DNA of 64,000 bases from JAFDWR01 sp038216655 (GTDB lineage: Bacteria > Armatimonadota > Fimbriimonadia > Fimbriimonadales > Fimbriimonadaceae). Where the stretch lies: assembly GCA_038216655.1 (NCBI GenBank), contig JBBQPZ010000011.1, positions 62,001-126,000 of the forward strand, read 5' to 3'. The notes under the pieces were generated by a model. The model saw nothing but the letters and a program-made list of their open reading frames with translations, ran no database searches and had not been told where the DNA came from. A program made the position numbers and the translations under genes. Position 1 is the stretch's first letter; the number at the start of each line of letters is the position of its first letter. This document shows, piece by piece, positions 1 to 8,084 of the stretch.

Positions 1-580
1 GCTGTTCGCGGCTCCGGACCTGGCGCGGCGGTTTCAGGACGTCGGGGCGCAGATGCTGACCTTGCACGCGCGGTTTGCGAAGCAAGGGTTTGTGGGGGAG
101 GCGGATTGGCGGTTGATCTCGCAACTTCGGGAGGCGCTGACGATTCCCTTGATCGGAAACGGGGACGTGAAGGTGCCCGGCGACGCGGAGCGGATGCTGC
201 GCGAGACGGGCTGCGATGGGGTGATGGTCGGTCGGGCGGCGATTTCGAACCCGTGGCTGTTGGGTCGGATTCGGGCCTCGATGTCGGGTGAACCGATTCC
301 GGCGGAGCCGACTTTGGACGACCGGATTGCGGTGGCTTTGGAGCACCTGCGGTTGATGGTGGCGAATGAGTGCGAGGTGGATTCTTATGCCGAAGCTTTG
401 TTGACCCCGGATTACGCGGGTTCGGAGCTTCGGGCTTGTCGGGCTTTGCGGGGTCAGATTCCGCTTTATATCAAGGGTGTGTTCGGGGCGTCGGTGATCC
501 GGGATCGTTTGACGCGTTGCTCAACGGTCGCGGAATTCGAGGACGTTCTTACGACGTTCGCGGCTTCGGTCGCGGCCTAG
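1..580 (+). CDS. dus: tRNA-dihydrouridine synthase, C-terminal part (cut by window edge)
   Basis: The reading frame is open from base 2 and ends in TAG at 578-580, so the start lies outside the window. The family reduces uridine to dihydrouridine in tRNA D-loops using FMN and NADPH. Visible signatures are TLHAR (substrate and FMN side of the barrel), IPLIGNGDV, and GCDGVMVGRAAISNPWL, the phosphate-binding end of the TIM barrel. A helical C-terminal domain follows, of the type that grips tRNA. The catalytic Cys region is upstream of the window. The next gene runs on the opposite strand, so this gene ends its transcription unit. Family assignment is firm; the Dus subtype is not determined. Confidence 0.93.
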   Translation, partial: LFAAPDLARRFQDVGAQMLTLHARFAKQGFVGEADWRLISQLREALTIPLIGNGDVKVPGDAERMLRETGCDGVMVGRAAISNPWLLGRIRASMSGEPIPAEPTLDDRIAVALEHLRLMVANECEVDSYAEALLTPDYAGSELRACRALRGQIPLYIKGVFGASVIRDRLTRCSTVAEFEDVLTTFAASVAA

Positions 581-654
581 TTTGGCTTGGTCGGCTTCTT
601 CTCTTTGAAAAAGGCGTCGGGCGGGATTTTCAGACTGAGGGGCTTCGAGTCGTT

Positions 655-1875
655 TTAGTAGCCGCCGACGGAGATGGTGATCTGTTTCCCGTCAAAGAGG
701 TAAGTGAGGGGGGACTTGTCGAACGGGCTCAGCAAGTCCTTGGTCCGGATTGTTTTGGCCGGGTCACGACCTGCGAGGGCCCTCAAAGCGGCTTCGTATT
801 CTTGTCTCCTTGCTTCATTGTCCTTCAGACGCTGCGTGACGTCGCCTGTCCCGCCGGTGAGCGACGTGTAGACTTTGGCGGCAATCGGGTACGCAAGAAG
901 GGCTTGGAGTTGATCCATGGTGGCGGCGTCGACCTGAGCCTGCACTTGATCCGCCGGCAAATCGTAAGCCGCCCAAATTCTCCGCCCAGCTTCAATGATG
1001 CTTGCCCTCGGGTGACTTGGGGCGAAGAACCCGATTATGCTAGGACCCGAAGGGAGGTCTTCTTCTCGAAGCCCGATTTTCGCTCGTCCCTCGGGGGTGG
1101 CGCAAAGATCGATGAATTCGAGCATCGAATACAGATCCATCCGATGCTCATCCTTCAGGTTGGGCCGAGGCATATTGGCGATGGCGCGTCTGAGAGCTTG
1201 GCGGTAGGCGTCGATGCCCGGATGGGTAAAGGTGCAGTAGGTGAGTTGTCGGATGCCGGTCGAAAAAAGCCGATCACCGACCATACGGGTGATCTCGTTA
1301 GGCTCCTCGTCGAGATGTCTGGTGAGGGTGAAAATCCGCTGGATGTCGGCGATGGACGCGGCGGTTCTGCCTTCATTCGACTCGAACGTAGCCCTAAGAG
1401 CGAGTGCTTTGGAAGCGGTGATAATGTCGGGGAACTCGGGGAAAAGGACGGCGAGCCCGTCGGACCAGTTTCGATCGAACCAGCATCTGGGCAACGCGGC
1501 GGCTTGATCGGTTAGGTCGAGCACCGGTTTGTATTTACCAAGGATTTCCTCCGCCCTCGTTTTGGCCTGAGGGCTGGGGTCGAAGGGAAGCGAGGTGAGC
1601 AGCCTGGACATTGCCGTGTCCGATTTCTTATCGGAGGGCATGGCGGCGTGCAACTTTCGGTAGAGGGGGGCGGCGTTCTCCAATGGCGGGGCGGCTGGGA
1701 TTGTGGCGGTGAACTCGGCGGCGGTAGTGGGCAGCCCCTCGGCGTGCGCGAGTTTCAACTGGACTTGGGCGAGACGCTCGTCTTCCGTGGCACCGGATCG
1801 CTTCAGGAGAAATACTACGCCGATGGCCGCCGCTAGGCTTCCGGTGACGATCCAGGTGACGGTCGATCGCTTCAT
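655..1875 (-). CDS. Membrane-anchored protein of unknown function
   Basis: I do not recognise a family. The 406-residue product begins MKRSTVTWIVTGSLAAAIG, a single N-terminal membrane anchor (residues about 7-24), and the rest is predicted to lie outside the cytoplasm. The body is mostly helical and Ala/Leu-rich, with repeated charged segments around residues 100-290. A Gly-Gly-Tyr tail ends the protein after a short beta-like stretch (FDGKQITISVGGY). No catalytic motif or haem-binding CxxCH was seen. It stands alone, convergent with the dihydrouridine synthase gene. Codon use resembles the neighbours, so it is likely a native gene. Confidence 0.75.
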   Translation of the reverse strand: MKRSTVTWIVTGSLAAAIGVVFLLKRSGATEDERLAQVQLKLAHAEGLPTTAAEFTATIPAAPPLENAAPLYRKLHAAMPSDKKSDTAMSRLLTSLPFDPSPQAKTRAEEILGKYKPVLDLTDQAAALPRCWFDRNWSDGLAVLFPEFPDIITASKALALRATFESNEGRTAASIADIQRIFTLTRHLDEEPNEITRMVGDRLFSTGIRQLTYCTFTHPGIDAYRQALRRAIANMPRPNLKDEHRMDLYSMLEFIDLCATPEGRAKIGLREEDLPSGPSIIGFFAPSHPRASIIEAGRRIWAAYDLPADQVQAQVDAATMDQLQALLAYPIAAKVYTSLTGGTGDVTQRLKDNEARRQEYEAALRALAGRDPAKTIRTKDLLSPFDKSPLTYLFDGKQITISVGGY

Positions 1876-1985
1876 GCCATGCCTATGGCCTATCCTAACA
1901 CAGGCGTTGCAGCGAAGTTGTCCTTAACCTCATGTAACGTGGGTGGCAATCTGCGACTCCCGAAATGTGCTCCTAAACTGAGAGA

Positions 1986-2012
1986 GGGCCGGGGCGCCTT
2001 GCGCTCCGGCCC
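1986..2012 (-). terminator. Strong 12-bp hairpin downstream of the small ORF
   Basis: GGGCCGGGGCGC (1986-1997) pairs with GCGCTCCGGCCC (2001-2012) across a three-base loop, with one G-U pair. It lies about 30 bases after the stop codon of the small minus-strand ORF. There is no T-run after it on either strand, so it may be a 3' stabilising structure rather than a true intrinsic terminator. Confidence 0.5.
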
Positions 2013-2043
2013 GTGCCTGCGATCGAGTCAGGCTTACGCCGAC

Positions 2044-2238
2044 CTAGCCCGGCGGCCAACTCGGATGCCCGTCTTTGGCGGGACCGTGGCCGAATGCGCC
2101 GGTGATTCCGTCGATGCAACTCCGGACGCGAACCGAGGTGTCGCGACTCCGAAGGACCAAGTCCTGGAAACCACCCGTAATAAGGACCGGCGTCTTCTGG
2201 AAAGAACTGCGGGTCGTTTGGTGATTTTTGTTGAGCAT
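2044..2238 (-). CDS. Small 64-residue protein of unknown function with a strong ribosome-binding site
   Basis: The ATG at 2238 is preceded by AGGAGG with a 5-base spacer (AGGAGGTTTCGATG), the best Shine-Dalgarno sequence in this part of the window. The product starts MLNKNHQTTRSSFQKTPVLI, has one Cys, and ends in a Gly/Pro/His-rich tail (GHGPAKDGHPSWPPG). It has no signal peptide or membrane segment. A TATAAG box about 30 bases upstream and a 12-bp hairpin downstream suggest a short stand-alone transcript, although it also follows rsmE on the same strand by 108 bases. The RBS supports translation; the function is unknown, and a peptide signal or antitoxin-like role is only speculation. Confidence 0.55.
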   Translation of the reverse strand: MLNKNHQTTRSSFQKTPVLITGGFQDLVLRSRDTSVRVRSCIDGITGAFGHGPAKDGHPSWPPG

Positions 2239-2346
2239 CGAAACCTCCTCTGAGCGGGTTGCCCCGCCTTATAGAGAACGGCAGGGTCGAGAAGGTTCTT
2301 TCTCCTTGTTTCTACCAGGCAGGTTCAAAGCAGGTGAATCGTCTGG

Positions 2347-3051
2347 CTAGGAAGAATGACGGAGGAGGAGAATCGCGGCGGCAGCGGCCCCGGCGTGATC
2401 GACTCGGAGGACCCTCGGGCCGAGGGTCACACCGCGGTCGCCGATGGCTTTGAGTTCACGGGGGGACCAGCCGCCTTCGGGGCCGATGACGATCTGCATT
2501 TCGGTTCCGGTACGGGTCAGGAGGCGCTCGGCACCTTCGACTTCGGAGAGGACGACGGCGTCGGGCAGCTTCTTCAGGACATGGGCAAGGTTGTCGGCCT
2601 GTTCGATCACAGGGATGCGGGTACGGAAGCTGACTTCGGCGGCCTCGCGGGCGATGATGCTGAGGCGTTGGAGCTTGGCCGCGGTTTTCTTGTCGTCCCA
2701 GCGTACGACGCTGCGCTCGCTGGGGAACAGAATGAATCGGGAGACTCCGATTTCGGTCCCGGCCCGCACGATCTCGTCGAGCTTGTCACCCTTGGGGAGG
2801 GCTTGGCAAAGGGTGAGGTGAAGGGTCGGTTCGACGTCGGGGGATTCGATTTCGACGGGGTCGGCGTGCTTGGCGGCGAGCACGCAACGGATGATCGTGC
2901 CGTCATTCGGGAGCACGGCGATCTCGGCACCGGGGGAGAGCCGCAGGACCTTTCTTAGCTTGTCGAGCTCCTCTTGGGGAAGTTCGATCGGGCCATCCAT
3001 GGTCGCGCCGGGGATGAAGACTCGGGGCAGGGCGCGGAGGGGGAGGGGCAT
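2347..3051 (-). CDS. rsmE: 16S rRNA (uracil-1498-N3)-methyltransferase RsmE
   Basis: It methylates U1498 of 16S rRNA using S-adenosylmethionine. The 234-residue length fits the family. The N-terminal PUA-like part (residues about 8-70) carries RVFIPG and KVLRLSPGAEI. The C-terminal SPOUT knot shows QALPKGDKLDEIVRAGTEIG, RSVVRW, the cofactor-loop signature IGPEGGWSPRE near residue 195, and LRVDHAGAAAAA near the end. It is third in the rpoZ-dnaJ-prmA-rsmE order; dnaJ-prmA-rsmE synteny is known from Firmicutes. Here 210 bases of short repeats separate it from prmA. The ATG at 3051 has no good RBS and directly abuts the repeats, so the true start could be slightly internal. Confidence 0.95.
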   Translation of the reverse strand: MPLPLRALPRVFIPGATMDGPIELPQEELDKLRKVLRLSPGAEIAVLPNDGTIIRCVLAAKHADPVEIESPDVEPTLHLTLCQALPKGDKLDEIVRAGTEIGVSRFILFPSERSVVRWDDKKTAAKLQRLSIIAREAAEVSFRTRIPVIEQADNLAHVLKKLPDAVVLSEVEGAERLLTRTGTEMQIVIGPEGGWSPRELKAIGDRGVTLGPRVLRVDHAGAAAAAILLLRHSS

Positions 3052-3053
3052 GG

Positions 3054-3160
3054 CGTTGGGTGTTGGGTGTTAGGTGTTGGGTGTTGGGTGTTGGGTGTTA
3101 GGTGTTGGGTGTTAGGTGTTGGGTGTTAGGCGCTGAGTGTTAGGTGTTAGGTGTTAGGTG
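3054..3160. repeat. 7-bp tandem repeat, GTGTTGG/GTGTTAG type
   Basis: About 15 copies of a heptamer alternating GTGTTGG and GTGTTAG fill the space immediately upstream of the rsmE start codon. The last copies are degenerate (GGCGCTGAGTGTTAG). Similar single or double units occur near 22520, 24125, 61545, 62035 and 63885, always between genes. Confidence 0.9.
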
Positions 3161-3189
3161 CGGATTCAAAGCATCGTAGGTTCAAAGTC

Positions 3190-3270
3190 TGCACTACCAC
3201 TGCCACTTGCGGCGCTACCGCTACCACTACCACTACCACTTTCCCACGCTGCCACTACCACTACGAACTA
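3190..3270. repeat. 6-bp tandem repeat, CTACCA/CTGCCA type
   Basis: A run of CTACCA-like hexamers, with CTACGAA variants at its end. It overlaps the final codons and stop of prmA (stop at 3261-3263). The reverse complement of the unit recurs at 14586-14608. Confidence 0.8.
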
Positions 3271-4103
3271 CGAACGAACTGCGCCCCGACCCAGCCGTCT
3301 TCCCTTCTTTCTTCGACCCATTCGAAACCTGCCCGAGCCGCTGCGGCTTGGACGTCCGGCCAGTTTTGATCGATGATGCCGGAGGCGATCCAGGTTCCTT
3401 TTGCGACTAGGTTGTCGGCGAAGTCGTTAGCCATCGCGATCAGGGTGGCGGAGATGATGTTGCTGACCACGACGTCGAACGGGGCTCCGTCTAACGCGAA
3501 GATGCTGTCTCCGACGACGAACTCGCAGTCGACTTTGTTGATCGTCGAGTTCTCGCGGGCGACTTCGACGGAGAGGGCTTCGATGTCGATCCCCTGAACT
3601 CGCTTGGCCCCGCGCATCTTGGCCGCTACGGAGAGGATGCCGCTTCCACACCCGACGTCGGCGACGTTCTTGCCGTTGAGGTCCGCGCGTTCTAGGAGTT
3701 CAAGGCACATTCTGGTGGTCGGGTGATCGCCGGTGCCAAAGGCTTGGCCGGGGTCGAGCACGATCACGTGATCGTCGGGTCGGGCGGCGAATTCCTCCCA
3801 GGTAGGGCGGATGACAAAGCGCTCCCCGATGCGGCGGGGCTTGAAGAACTTGCGCCAGAGTTCATCCCAATTCTCCTCGACTAGCGGTCGGGAGACCACC
3901 CTCGCGCCGGCAGCCTCGAGGTCTTGGGTGAGGGCATCGACGACTTCGTTGGCTCCGGTTACATCGACAACGGCGGCGCCCAGGGTGGGTGGGCTGTCCG
4001 TTTGGATCGTGTTCTCACAGCCGTGGCGGACAAAGATGTCGACGAACGGAGACCAGTCCTCAGGTTCGACTTCGAAGGTGGCGGTGACTTCGATCCAGTT
4101 CAC
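3261..4103 (-). CDS. prmA: Ribosomal protein L11 methyltransferase PrmA
   Basis: This SAM-dependent enzyme trimethylates ribosomal protein L11. The 280-residue product has the PrmA layout: an N-terminal L11-binding domain (residues 1-90), the linker and substrate motif VLDPGQAFGTGDHPTTRMCLE, then the Rossmann core with NVADVGCGSGILSVAAKM (SAM motif I) and QGIDIEALSVEVARENS. VVSNIISATLI stands in place of the usual NIL motif. The start codon overlaps the dnaJ stop by 4 bases (ATGA type), so translation is probably coupled. The C-terminal codons run into a hexamer repeat, which may have altered the last few residues. Confidence 0.95.
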   Translation of the reverse strand: MNWIEVTATFEVEPEDWSPFVDIFVRHGCENTIQTDSPPTLGAAVVDVTGANEVVDALTQDLEAAGARVVSRPLVEENWDELWRKFFKPRRIGERFVIRPTWEEFAARPDDHVIVLDPGQAFGTGDHPTTRMCLELLERADLNGKNVADVGCGSGILSVAAKMRGAKRVQGIDIEALSVEVARENSTINKVDCEFVVGDSIFALDGAPFDVVVSNIISATLIAMANDFADNLVAKGTWIASGIIDQNWPDVQAAAARAGFEWVEERREDGWVGAQFVRSS

Positions 4104-5209
4104 TTCTTCTTCCCAAAGATGCCGCCGAGAATGCCGCCTTTGTGCCCTTCCGGAATCTTGTCGCCGCTCGCCTCGGCGAACTCCTTGAGCGCTTTGGCCT
4201 GGGCATCGCTGAGCTTTTCCGGGACCTTGACTTGAACCTGCATCACCATGTCGCCGCGCTTGCCGCCATGCAGCGGGGGGAGGCCGGCGTTCTTGATCCC
4301 GAGCTGAGTTCCGGGTTGAGTACCGGAGGGAATCTCGACAGTCACCGGAGCATCGACGCCGGGGACCTGGACCTCGTCTCCCATCGCGGCTTGGATGAAG
4401 CTGATATTCAACGGCGCAAACAGGGTGGTGCCGTGGCGCTCGAAGCGATCGTCTTCCTCGACGTTTAGCCGGACGTACAGATCGCCGGGATGGCCGCCCA
4501 TCACGCCTTCGCCGCCGTATCCGGTCATCTGCATCCGCGCGCCGTCTTCGACTCCGGGCGGGACCTTGAGGCCGACCTGAACCTGCTCGTTACGCACCGC
4601 GCGGCCTCCGCACTTCTTGCACTTGTTCTTGATGATCATGCCCTCGCCTCGGCAGGTTTGGCACGGGGTTTGGGTTCGGACTTGACCGATGAAGGTGTTG
4701 CGAAGCTGGGTCACCGCGCCGGCTCCCTTGCAGGTGGGACAGGTTTCGGGGGGTGCACCGCCTTCGCCGCCGGTGCCGTTGCAGGCATCGCATTTGATGT
4801 CTCGGGGGATGGTGACCTCAGTTTCCAGGCCATTCAGGACGTCGAGGAAAGTGAGGTGGAGTTCGGCCTGGACGTCGTGGCCATCGCGTGCCATGGAGCG
4901 ACGGCGACCGCCCTGTTGGGCACCACCGAAGAACATGTCGAAGATGTCAGAGAAGTCAGCGGTCTGGAAGCCTTCACCGCCGGTAGGGCCGTCGGTGTGG
5001 CCGAACTGGTCGTAGCGCGCGCGCTTCTCGTCGTCGGAGAGGATCTCGAACGCGTGGCCGATCTCCTTGAACTTGGTTTCCGCTTCGGGATCGCTCTTGT
5101 TAACGTCGGGGTGAAACTTGCGGGCAAGCTTGCGGTACGCGGCGCGGATTTCGTCGCTGGACGCTCCACGCTGGACCCCGAGTACCTCGTACGGGTCGCC
5201 TAACGGCAT
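4100..5209 (-). CDS. dnaJ: Chaperone DnaJ (Hsp40)
   Basis: A co-chaperone that delivers clients to DnaK and stimulates its ATPase. Domains in order: J domain (residues about 4-70) with the HPD motif in RKFHPDVNKSD; Gly/Phe-rich segment including DIFDMFFGG; a zinc domain with four CxxCxGxG repeats (CDACNGTG, CPTCKGAG, CQTCRGEG, CKKCGGRA); and two C-terminal client-binding domains. The length of 369 is normal for type I DnaJ. It lies 4 bases after rpoZ and overlaps prmA. No dnaK or grpE is in the window, so this DnaJ is separated from its usual partners. Confidence 0.97.
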   Translation of the reverse strand: MPLGDPYEVLGVQRGASSDEIRAAYRKLARKFHPDVNKSDPEAETKFKEIGHAFEILSDDEKRARYDQFGHTDGPTGGEGFQTADFSDIFDMFFGGAQQGGRRRSMARDGHDVQAELHLTFLDVLNGLETEVTIPRDIKCDACNGTGGEGGAPPETCPTCKGAGAVTQLRNTFIGQVRTQTPCQTCRGEGMIIKNKCKKCGGRAVRNEQVQVGLKVPPGVEDGARMQMTGYGGEGVMGGHPGDLYVRLNVEEDDRFERHGTTLFAPLNISFIQAAMGDEVQVPGVDAPVTVEIPSGTQPGTQLGIKNAGLPPLHGGKRGDMVMQVQVKVPEKLSDAQAKALKEFAEASGDKIPEGHKGGILGGIFGKKK

Positions 5210-5213
5210 CGCG

Positions 5214-5750
5214 CTACTCTTGCTCGTCCTCAGATTCGTCGGCGGACTCTTGCTCTGCGATGTCGGTCAACGACAGGGTGTCGTCGTCCGAGGCCGGAGC
5301 GGCCGCGGCATCGTCGTCTTCATCGCCCACGAGGTCAGAGAGTGAGAGGGCATCGGCCTCTTCGGCGTCGACATCGGTCTCATGCTCTTCTTCGCCCATC
5401 GCGGCGGTCGTCACAAGCGCAACTTCGGTCTCGTCGAGGGCGGGGAGGAGCAGGCCGAGTTCGCCCGGCATGGTCTCGTCGATGAGGACGGTGACCTGGC
5501 TATCTTCGATCGCGTTGGCATCGAAGGTCGGCATGATGGCCTTGATTTTTCCAGCCGCGATCTCAGCGAGCGCAATGGTGAGCGGATGGTTGGATTCCAC
5601 GGTCACCAGCGGCATCGCTCCCTCGCGGAGCTGCTTGGCGCGCTTGGCGGCAAGGTTGGAGAGCACAAACCGGCCGTGCTCGAATTCGTTAAGGATATCG
5701 GGTGAAGGCAGCATGAGGGGTGATTTGGAGGCGGCTGAACTTCCAATCAT
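5214..5750 (-). CDS. rpoZ: RNA polymerase omega subunit with a long acidic C-terminal tail
   Basis: Omega binds beta-prime and helps RNA polymerase assemble. The conserved core is at residues about 15-75: DILNEFEHGRFVLSNLAAKR, then AKQLREGA and HPLTIALAEIAAGKI. Usual omega length is about 70-110 residues; this product has 178. The extra hundred residues include DSQVTVLIDE and a very acidic tail holding two copies of a D-A/T-L-S-L-S/T-D-L/I motif. The start at 5750 has GAGGG just upstream; an internal ATG at 5714 lacks an RBS. It is the first gene of the rpoZ-dnaJ-prmA unit. The core assignment is good; the tail has no known role. Confidence 0.85.
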   Translation of the reverse strand: MIGSSAASKSPLMLPSPDILNEFEHGRFVLSNLAAKRAKQLREGAMPLVTVESNHPLTIALAEIAAGKIKAIMPTFDANAIEDSQVTVLIDETMPGELGLLLPALDETEVALVTTAAMGEEEHETDVDAEEADALSLSDLVGDEDDDAAAAPASDDDTLSLTDIAEQESADESEDEQE

Positions 5751-5762
5751 ACCCTCTTTTCT

Positions 5763-5870
5763 TTGATGGAATGGAAACCTCTTGAAGGGAACTGATGGAA
5801 TTGAGGGTCCTGATGGAACTGATGGAATTGACGCAGACTCGATGGAGGTTGATGGAGGTGCAGGTGGAGT
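5763..5870. repeat. Degenerate tandem repeat, TGATGGAA type
   Basis: Several copies of (CTGATGGAATTGA)-like units, changing into GATGGAGGT units at the right end. It lies in the promoter-side spacer of rpoZ and borders the dispersed element that begins at 5884. Confidence 0.75.
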
Positions 5871-5883
5871 TTCCGTTGGCGAT

Positions 5884-6003
5884 TGTCATTCCGAGCGAGC
5901 CCTAGCGACATTGGGGAATCTGTATAGGTAGCACCGGCTGCTTGTCCTAACACTCGACGACTTCGGGCAGATCCCTCGGCACAAACATCCTTCGGGATGA
6001 CAT
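5884..6003 (+). repeat. Dispersed hairpin-type repeat, copy 1
   Basis: Begins TGTCATTCCGAGCGAGCCC and ends CATCCTTCGGGATGACAT. Across its whole length it matches the reverse complement of 15801-15922, and its left part matches 14621-14660. The ends are roughly inverted repeats of each other (TGTCATTCC and GGGATGACA). No coding capacity is seen. Confidence 0.85.
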
Positions 6004-6027
6004 GCCCTCCAACTCTGACTCCAAACA

Positions 6028-6069
6028 CAACTCCAACTCCAACTCCAACTCCAACTCCAACTTCAACTC
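6028..6069. repeat. 6-bp tandem repeat (CTCCAA)n
   Basis: About seven copies of CTCCAA directly right of dispersed-repeat copy 1, fading into CTTCAACTCAGG. From 6070 to 6332 I see no gene. An AT-richer stretch with TTATTTATAG near 6265-6275 may hold the promoter of the sigma factor gene. Confidence 0.8.
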
Positions 6070-6332
6070 AGGCTCAGACTGAGACTCAGGTTCCATGTGC
6101 AAATTCATCACCTTTGCGCAGGATTCGGCAGAAATCCAAACCATGCAGGTGTCACGGGGCACGTCTAAGCATCCTGAATGGTGTTAGAAACACTAAGCCG
6201 TTCGAACGAAATTAGCTTCGGAATCCGTCCTATCGGGGGAACGATTCAGGTTTGTACCCTGTCGTTATTTATAGATCGCACACCGCGCTCCTTGTATTAA
6301 AGCGCTCGGAGAGCGCGGGCTTCCCAAACCAA

Positions 6333-6953
6333 ATGTCAATGCTCACTACTCCGCTCGATTCTACCGAGCAAGCTCGATTCGACGAGTTGATGACCGAGAC
6401 GTACCGGAAGGTCTACAACATGGCCTATCGCCTTGCCGGTAACCGGACGGACGCCGAGGATCTGACTCAGGACGCGTACTACCGCGCCTACCGGAGCTTC
6501 CGGGAATACGAGGGCGATCGACCGTTTGAGAATTGGATTTTCCGCATCGTGACCCGCCTGTTCCTTGACCTCCTCCGGAGCCGCCGTCGTCGCATCAAAG
6601 CAGTTTCGTACGATACGCCTTTGCAGCGCGATTCCGGCGATGACAATCTTTACTTCGAGATGCCCGATCGATCGCCGAACCCTGAGCAGGAGCTTATGAG
6701 CGGCGCGTTGAGTGAAGATCTGCACCGTGCGCTGGAGAGCCTCTCGCCAGAGCAACGGCTGCTGATCACGCTTGCCGACGTCGAGGGTGTGCCTTACAAG
6801 GACATCGCCGATATGCTGGACAAGCCGGTGGGCACCATCCGCTCGCGGTTGCACCGAACTCACAAGCTGATTCGCCATCGACTTGAGCAGATTCGCCGGG
6901 AGGGTCGATCTCCGGTTCCCCAACGTCCGGGAAAGCTCGCTCAGCAGACCTGA
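6333..6953 (+). CDS. RNA polymerase sigma factor, ECF type
   Basis: A sigma-70 family factor with only regions 2 and 4, hence ECF class. Region 2 (residues about 20-90) shows YNMAYRLAGNRTDAEDLTQD, then FENWIFRIVTRLFLDLLRSR. Region 4 (about 135-190) shows LSPEQRLLITLADVEGVPYK and the helix-turn-helix DIADMLDKPVGTIRSRLHR. The frame opens further upstream at 6252, but conserved sequence starts after the ATGs at 6333 and 6339; neither has a clear RBS. No anti-sigma gene is adjacent: the next genes run on the other strand. Regulated genes cannot be named from the sequence. Confidence 0.9.
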   Translation: MSMLTTPLDSTEQARFDELMTETYRKVYNMAYRLAGNRTDAEDLTQDAYYRAYRSFREYEGDRPFENWIFRIVTRLFLDLLRSRRRRIKAVSYDTPLQRDSGDDNLYFEMPDRSPNPEQELMSGALSEDLHRALESLSPEQRLLITLADVEGVPYKDIADMLDKPVGTIRSRLHRTHKLIRHRLEQIRREGRSPVPQRPGKLAQQT

Positions 6954-6957
6954 CCGA

Positions 6958-8082
6958 CTAGGTCGAATCTGCCTCGCCGGTAAATCGGCGCAGGGCGATC
7001 AGCAGGAATACCGCGGCGAAGCCGAGGAGCGCGGCGCATGAGGGTACCGCGACGTTGAACGACTGACCACGCCAGGTCATCGCGTCAAAGGCGTCGACCG
7101 CGTGCTTGGCGGGGATGAAGTTCGATACGGTCTGGACCCAGGGCGGCATCAGGAACGAGGGGAACCAGGCTCCTCCGAGCATGGTCATGAACAGGACTAC
7201 GAGCACGGCAAGGCCACGGCTCTGCTGCTCGGACTTGCCGAGGGCGGCGACGAACAGCCCGAAAGTAGCGGCCATGATCGAGGCGCAGACCCAGACTAGG
7301 CCGAAGCCGAGCCAGCTTCCGCTGACCTTGACGTGGAAGAAGATCGAGCCGAACCCGAAGACGGCCGCGACGATCAGCATCGCGCGGATGGTCGAACTGA
7401 TCGCCCTTCCGAAAACGTGCAGAGACATTGGGGCGGGCGAAGATCGCAGCCGACGCCAGATCCCTTTGTTGCGCTCACGCATCAAGCCCATCGCGAGTTC
7501 GATCGACCAGAAGAGGAGCCCTTGAACGCCCATCCCGGCGAACGCGTGAGCAATGCCGCTCCACTGCTGGTTGCCGCCACTGGTTTGGGTGGTCTGCTTG
7601 AGTTGGAACGGGAGTTCGATCTCGCCCGTGTCGCCGCCGAGAATGGCCCCCGCGGTGGCTTGGGTCAATATTCCGCGCACGGCCTGAGCCTGGAGGGATT
7701 GGGAAGGATCGACGACGATTTCGAGTTCCGGTTTTCCGCCTCTTGAGGCCATATCACCAAACCCCTTGGGAACCACGGCGGCGACCCCGTAGGTTCCCGA
7801 TTTCACTGAGTTGCGCGCGTCGGCGTCGGTGGTCTCATGAAAGGCGAGCGCCTTCGATTTCTGGAGGTTTGTTCGAAGCTTCGCGGAGGTATCCGAATGG
7901 TCGTTGTCGACAAAAAGGAGCGGAATCGGCTTGGGCTTCTCGACGATCCCCATGTTCTCGCTCAGCGTCCCCATGAAGGACGCAATGGCGATAGGGACGA
8001 AGAAGGAGAGGATCAGGGCCCGGCGGTCGGCGGCGAAAATCCGCAGGTCCTTGAGCACGATTTGGAGCAGAGTTCGTAGCAT
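6958..8082 (-). CDS. ABC-2 type transporter permease
   Basis: Membrane half of an ABC exporter. The 374-residue product has the ABC-2 layout: one membrane helix after LKDLRIFAADRRALILSFFV, a large external domain (residues about 55-180), and a cluster of five or six helices at 190-365. It includes the conserved NKGIWRRLRSSPAP cytoplasmic loop and the segment LGGAWFPSFLMPPWVQTVSN. It lies 2 bases downstream of the ATPase gene and is convergent with the sigma factor gene (4-base gap). This is the YhfI/DrrB-like drug or lipid exporter type; the substrate is unknown. Confidence 0.9.
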   Translation of the reverse strand: MLRTLLQIVLKDLRIFAADRRALILSFFVPIAIASFMGTLSENMGIVEKPKPIPLLFVDNDHSDTSAKLRTNLQKSKALAFHETTDADARNSVKSGTYGVAAVVPKGFGDMASRGGKPELEIVVDPSQSLQAQAVRGILTQATAGAILGGDTGEIELPFQLKQTTQTSGGNQQWSGIAHAFAGMGVQGLLFWSIELAMGLMRERNKGIWRRLRSSPAPMSLHVFGRAISSTIRAMLIVAAVFGFGSIFFHVKVSGSWLGFGLVWVCASIMAATFGLFVAALGKSEQQSRGLAVLVVLFMTMLGGAWFPSFLMPPWVQTVSNFIPAKHAVDAFDAMTWRGQSFNVAVPSCAALLGFAAVFLLIALRRFTGEADST

Positions 8083-8084
8083 CG

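Noticed and set aside
2044..2238. Lasso or other modified-peptide precursor
   Set aside because: No leader peptidase, cyclase or other maturation gene is nearby, and the Asp/Glu position does not fit a lasso ring.
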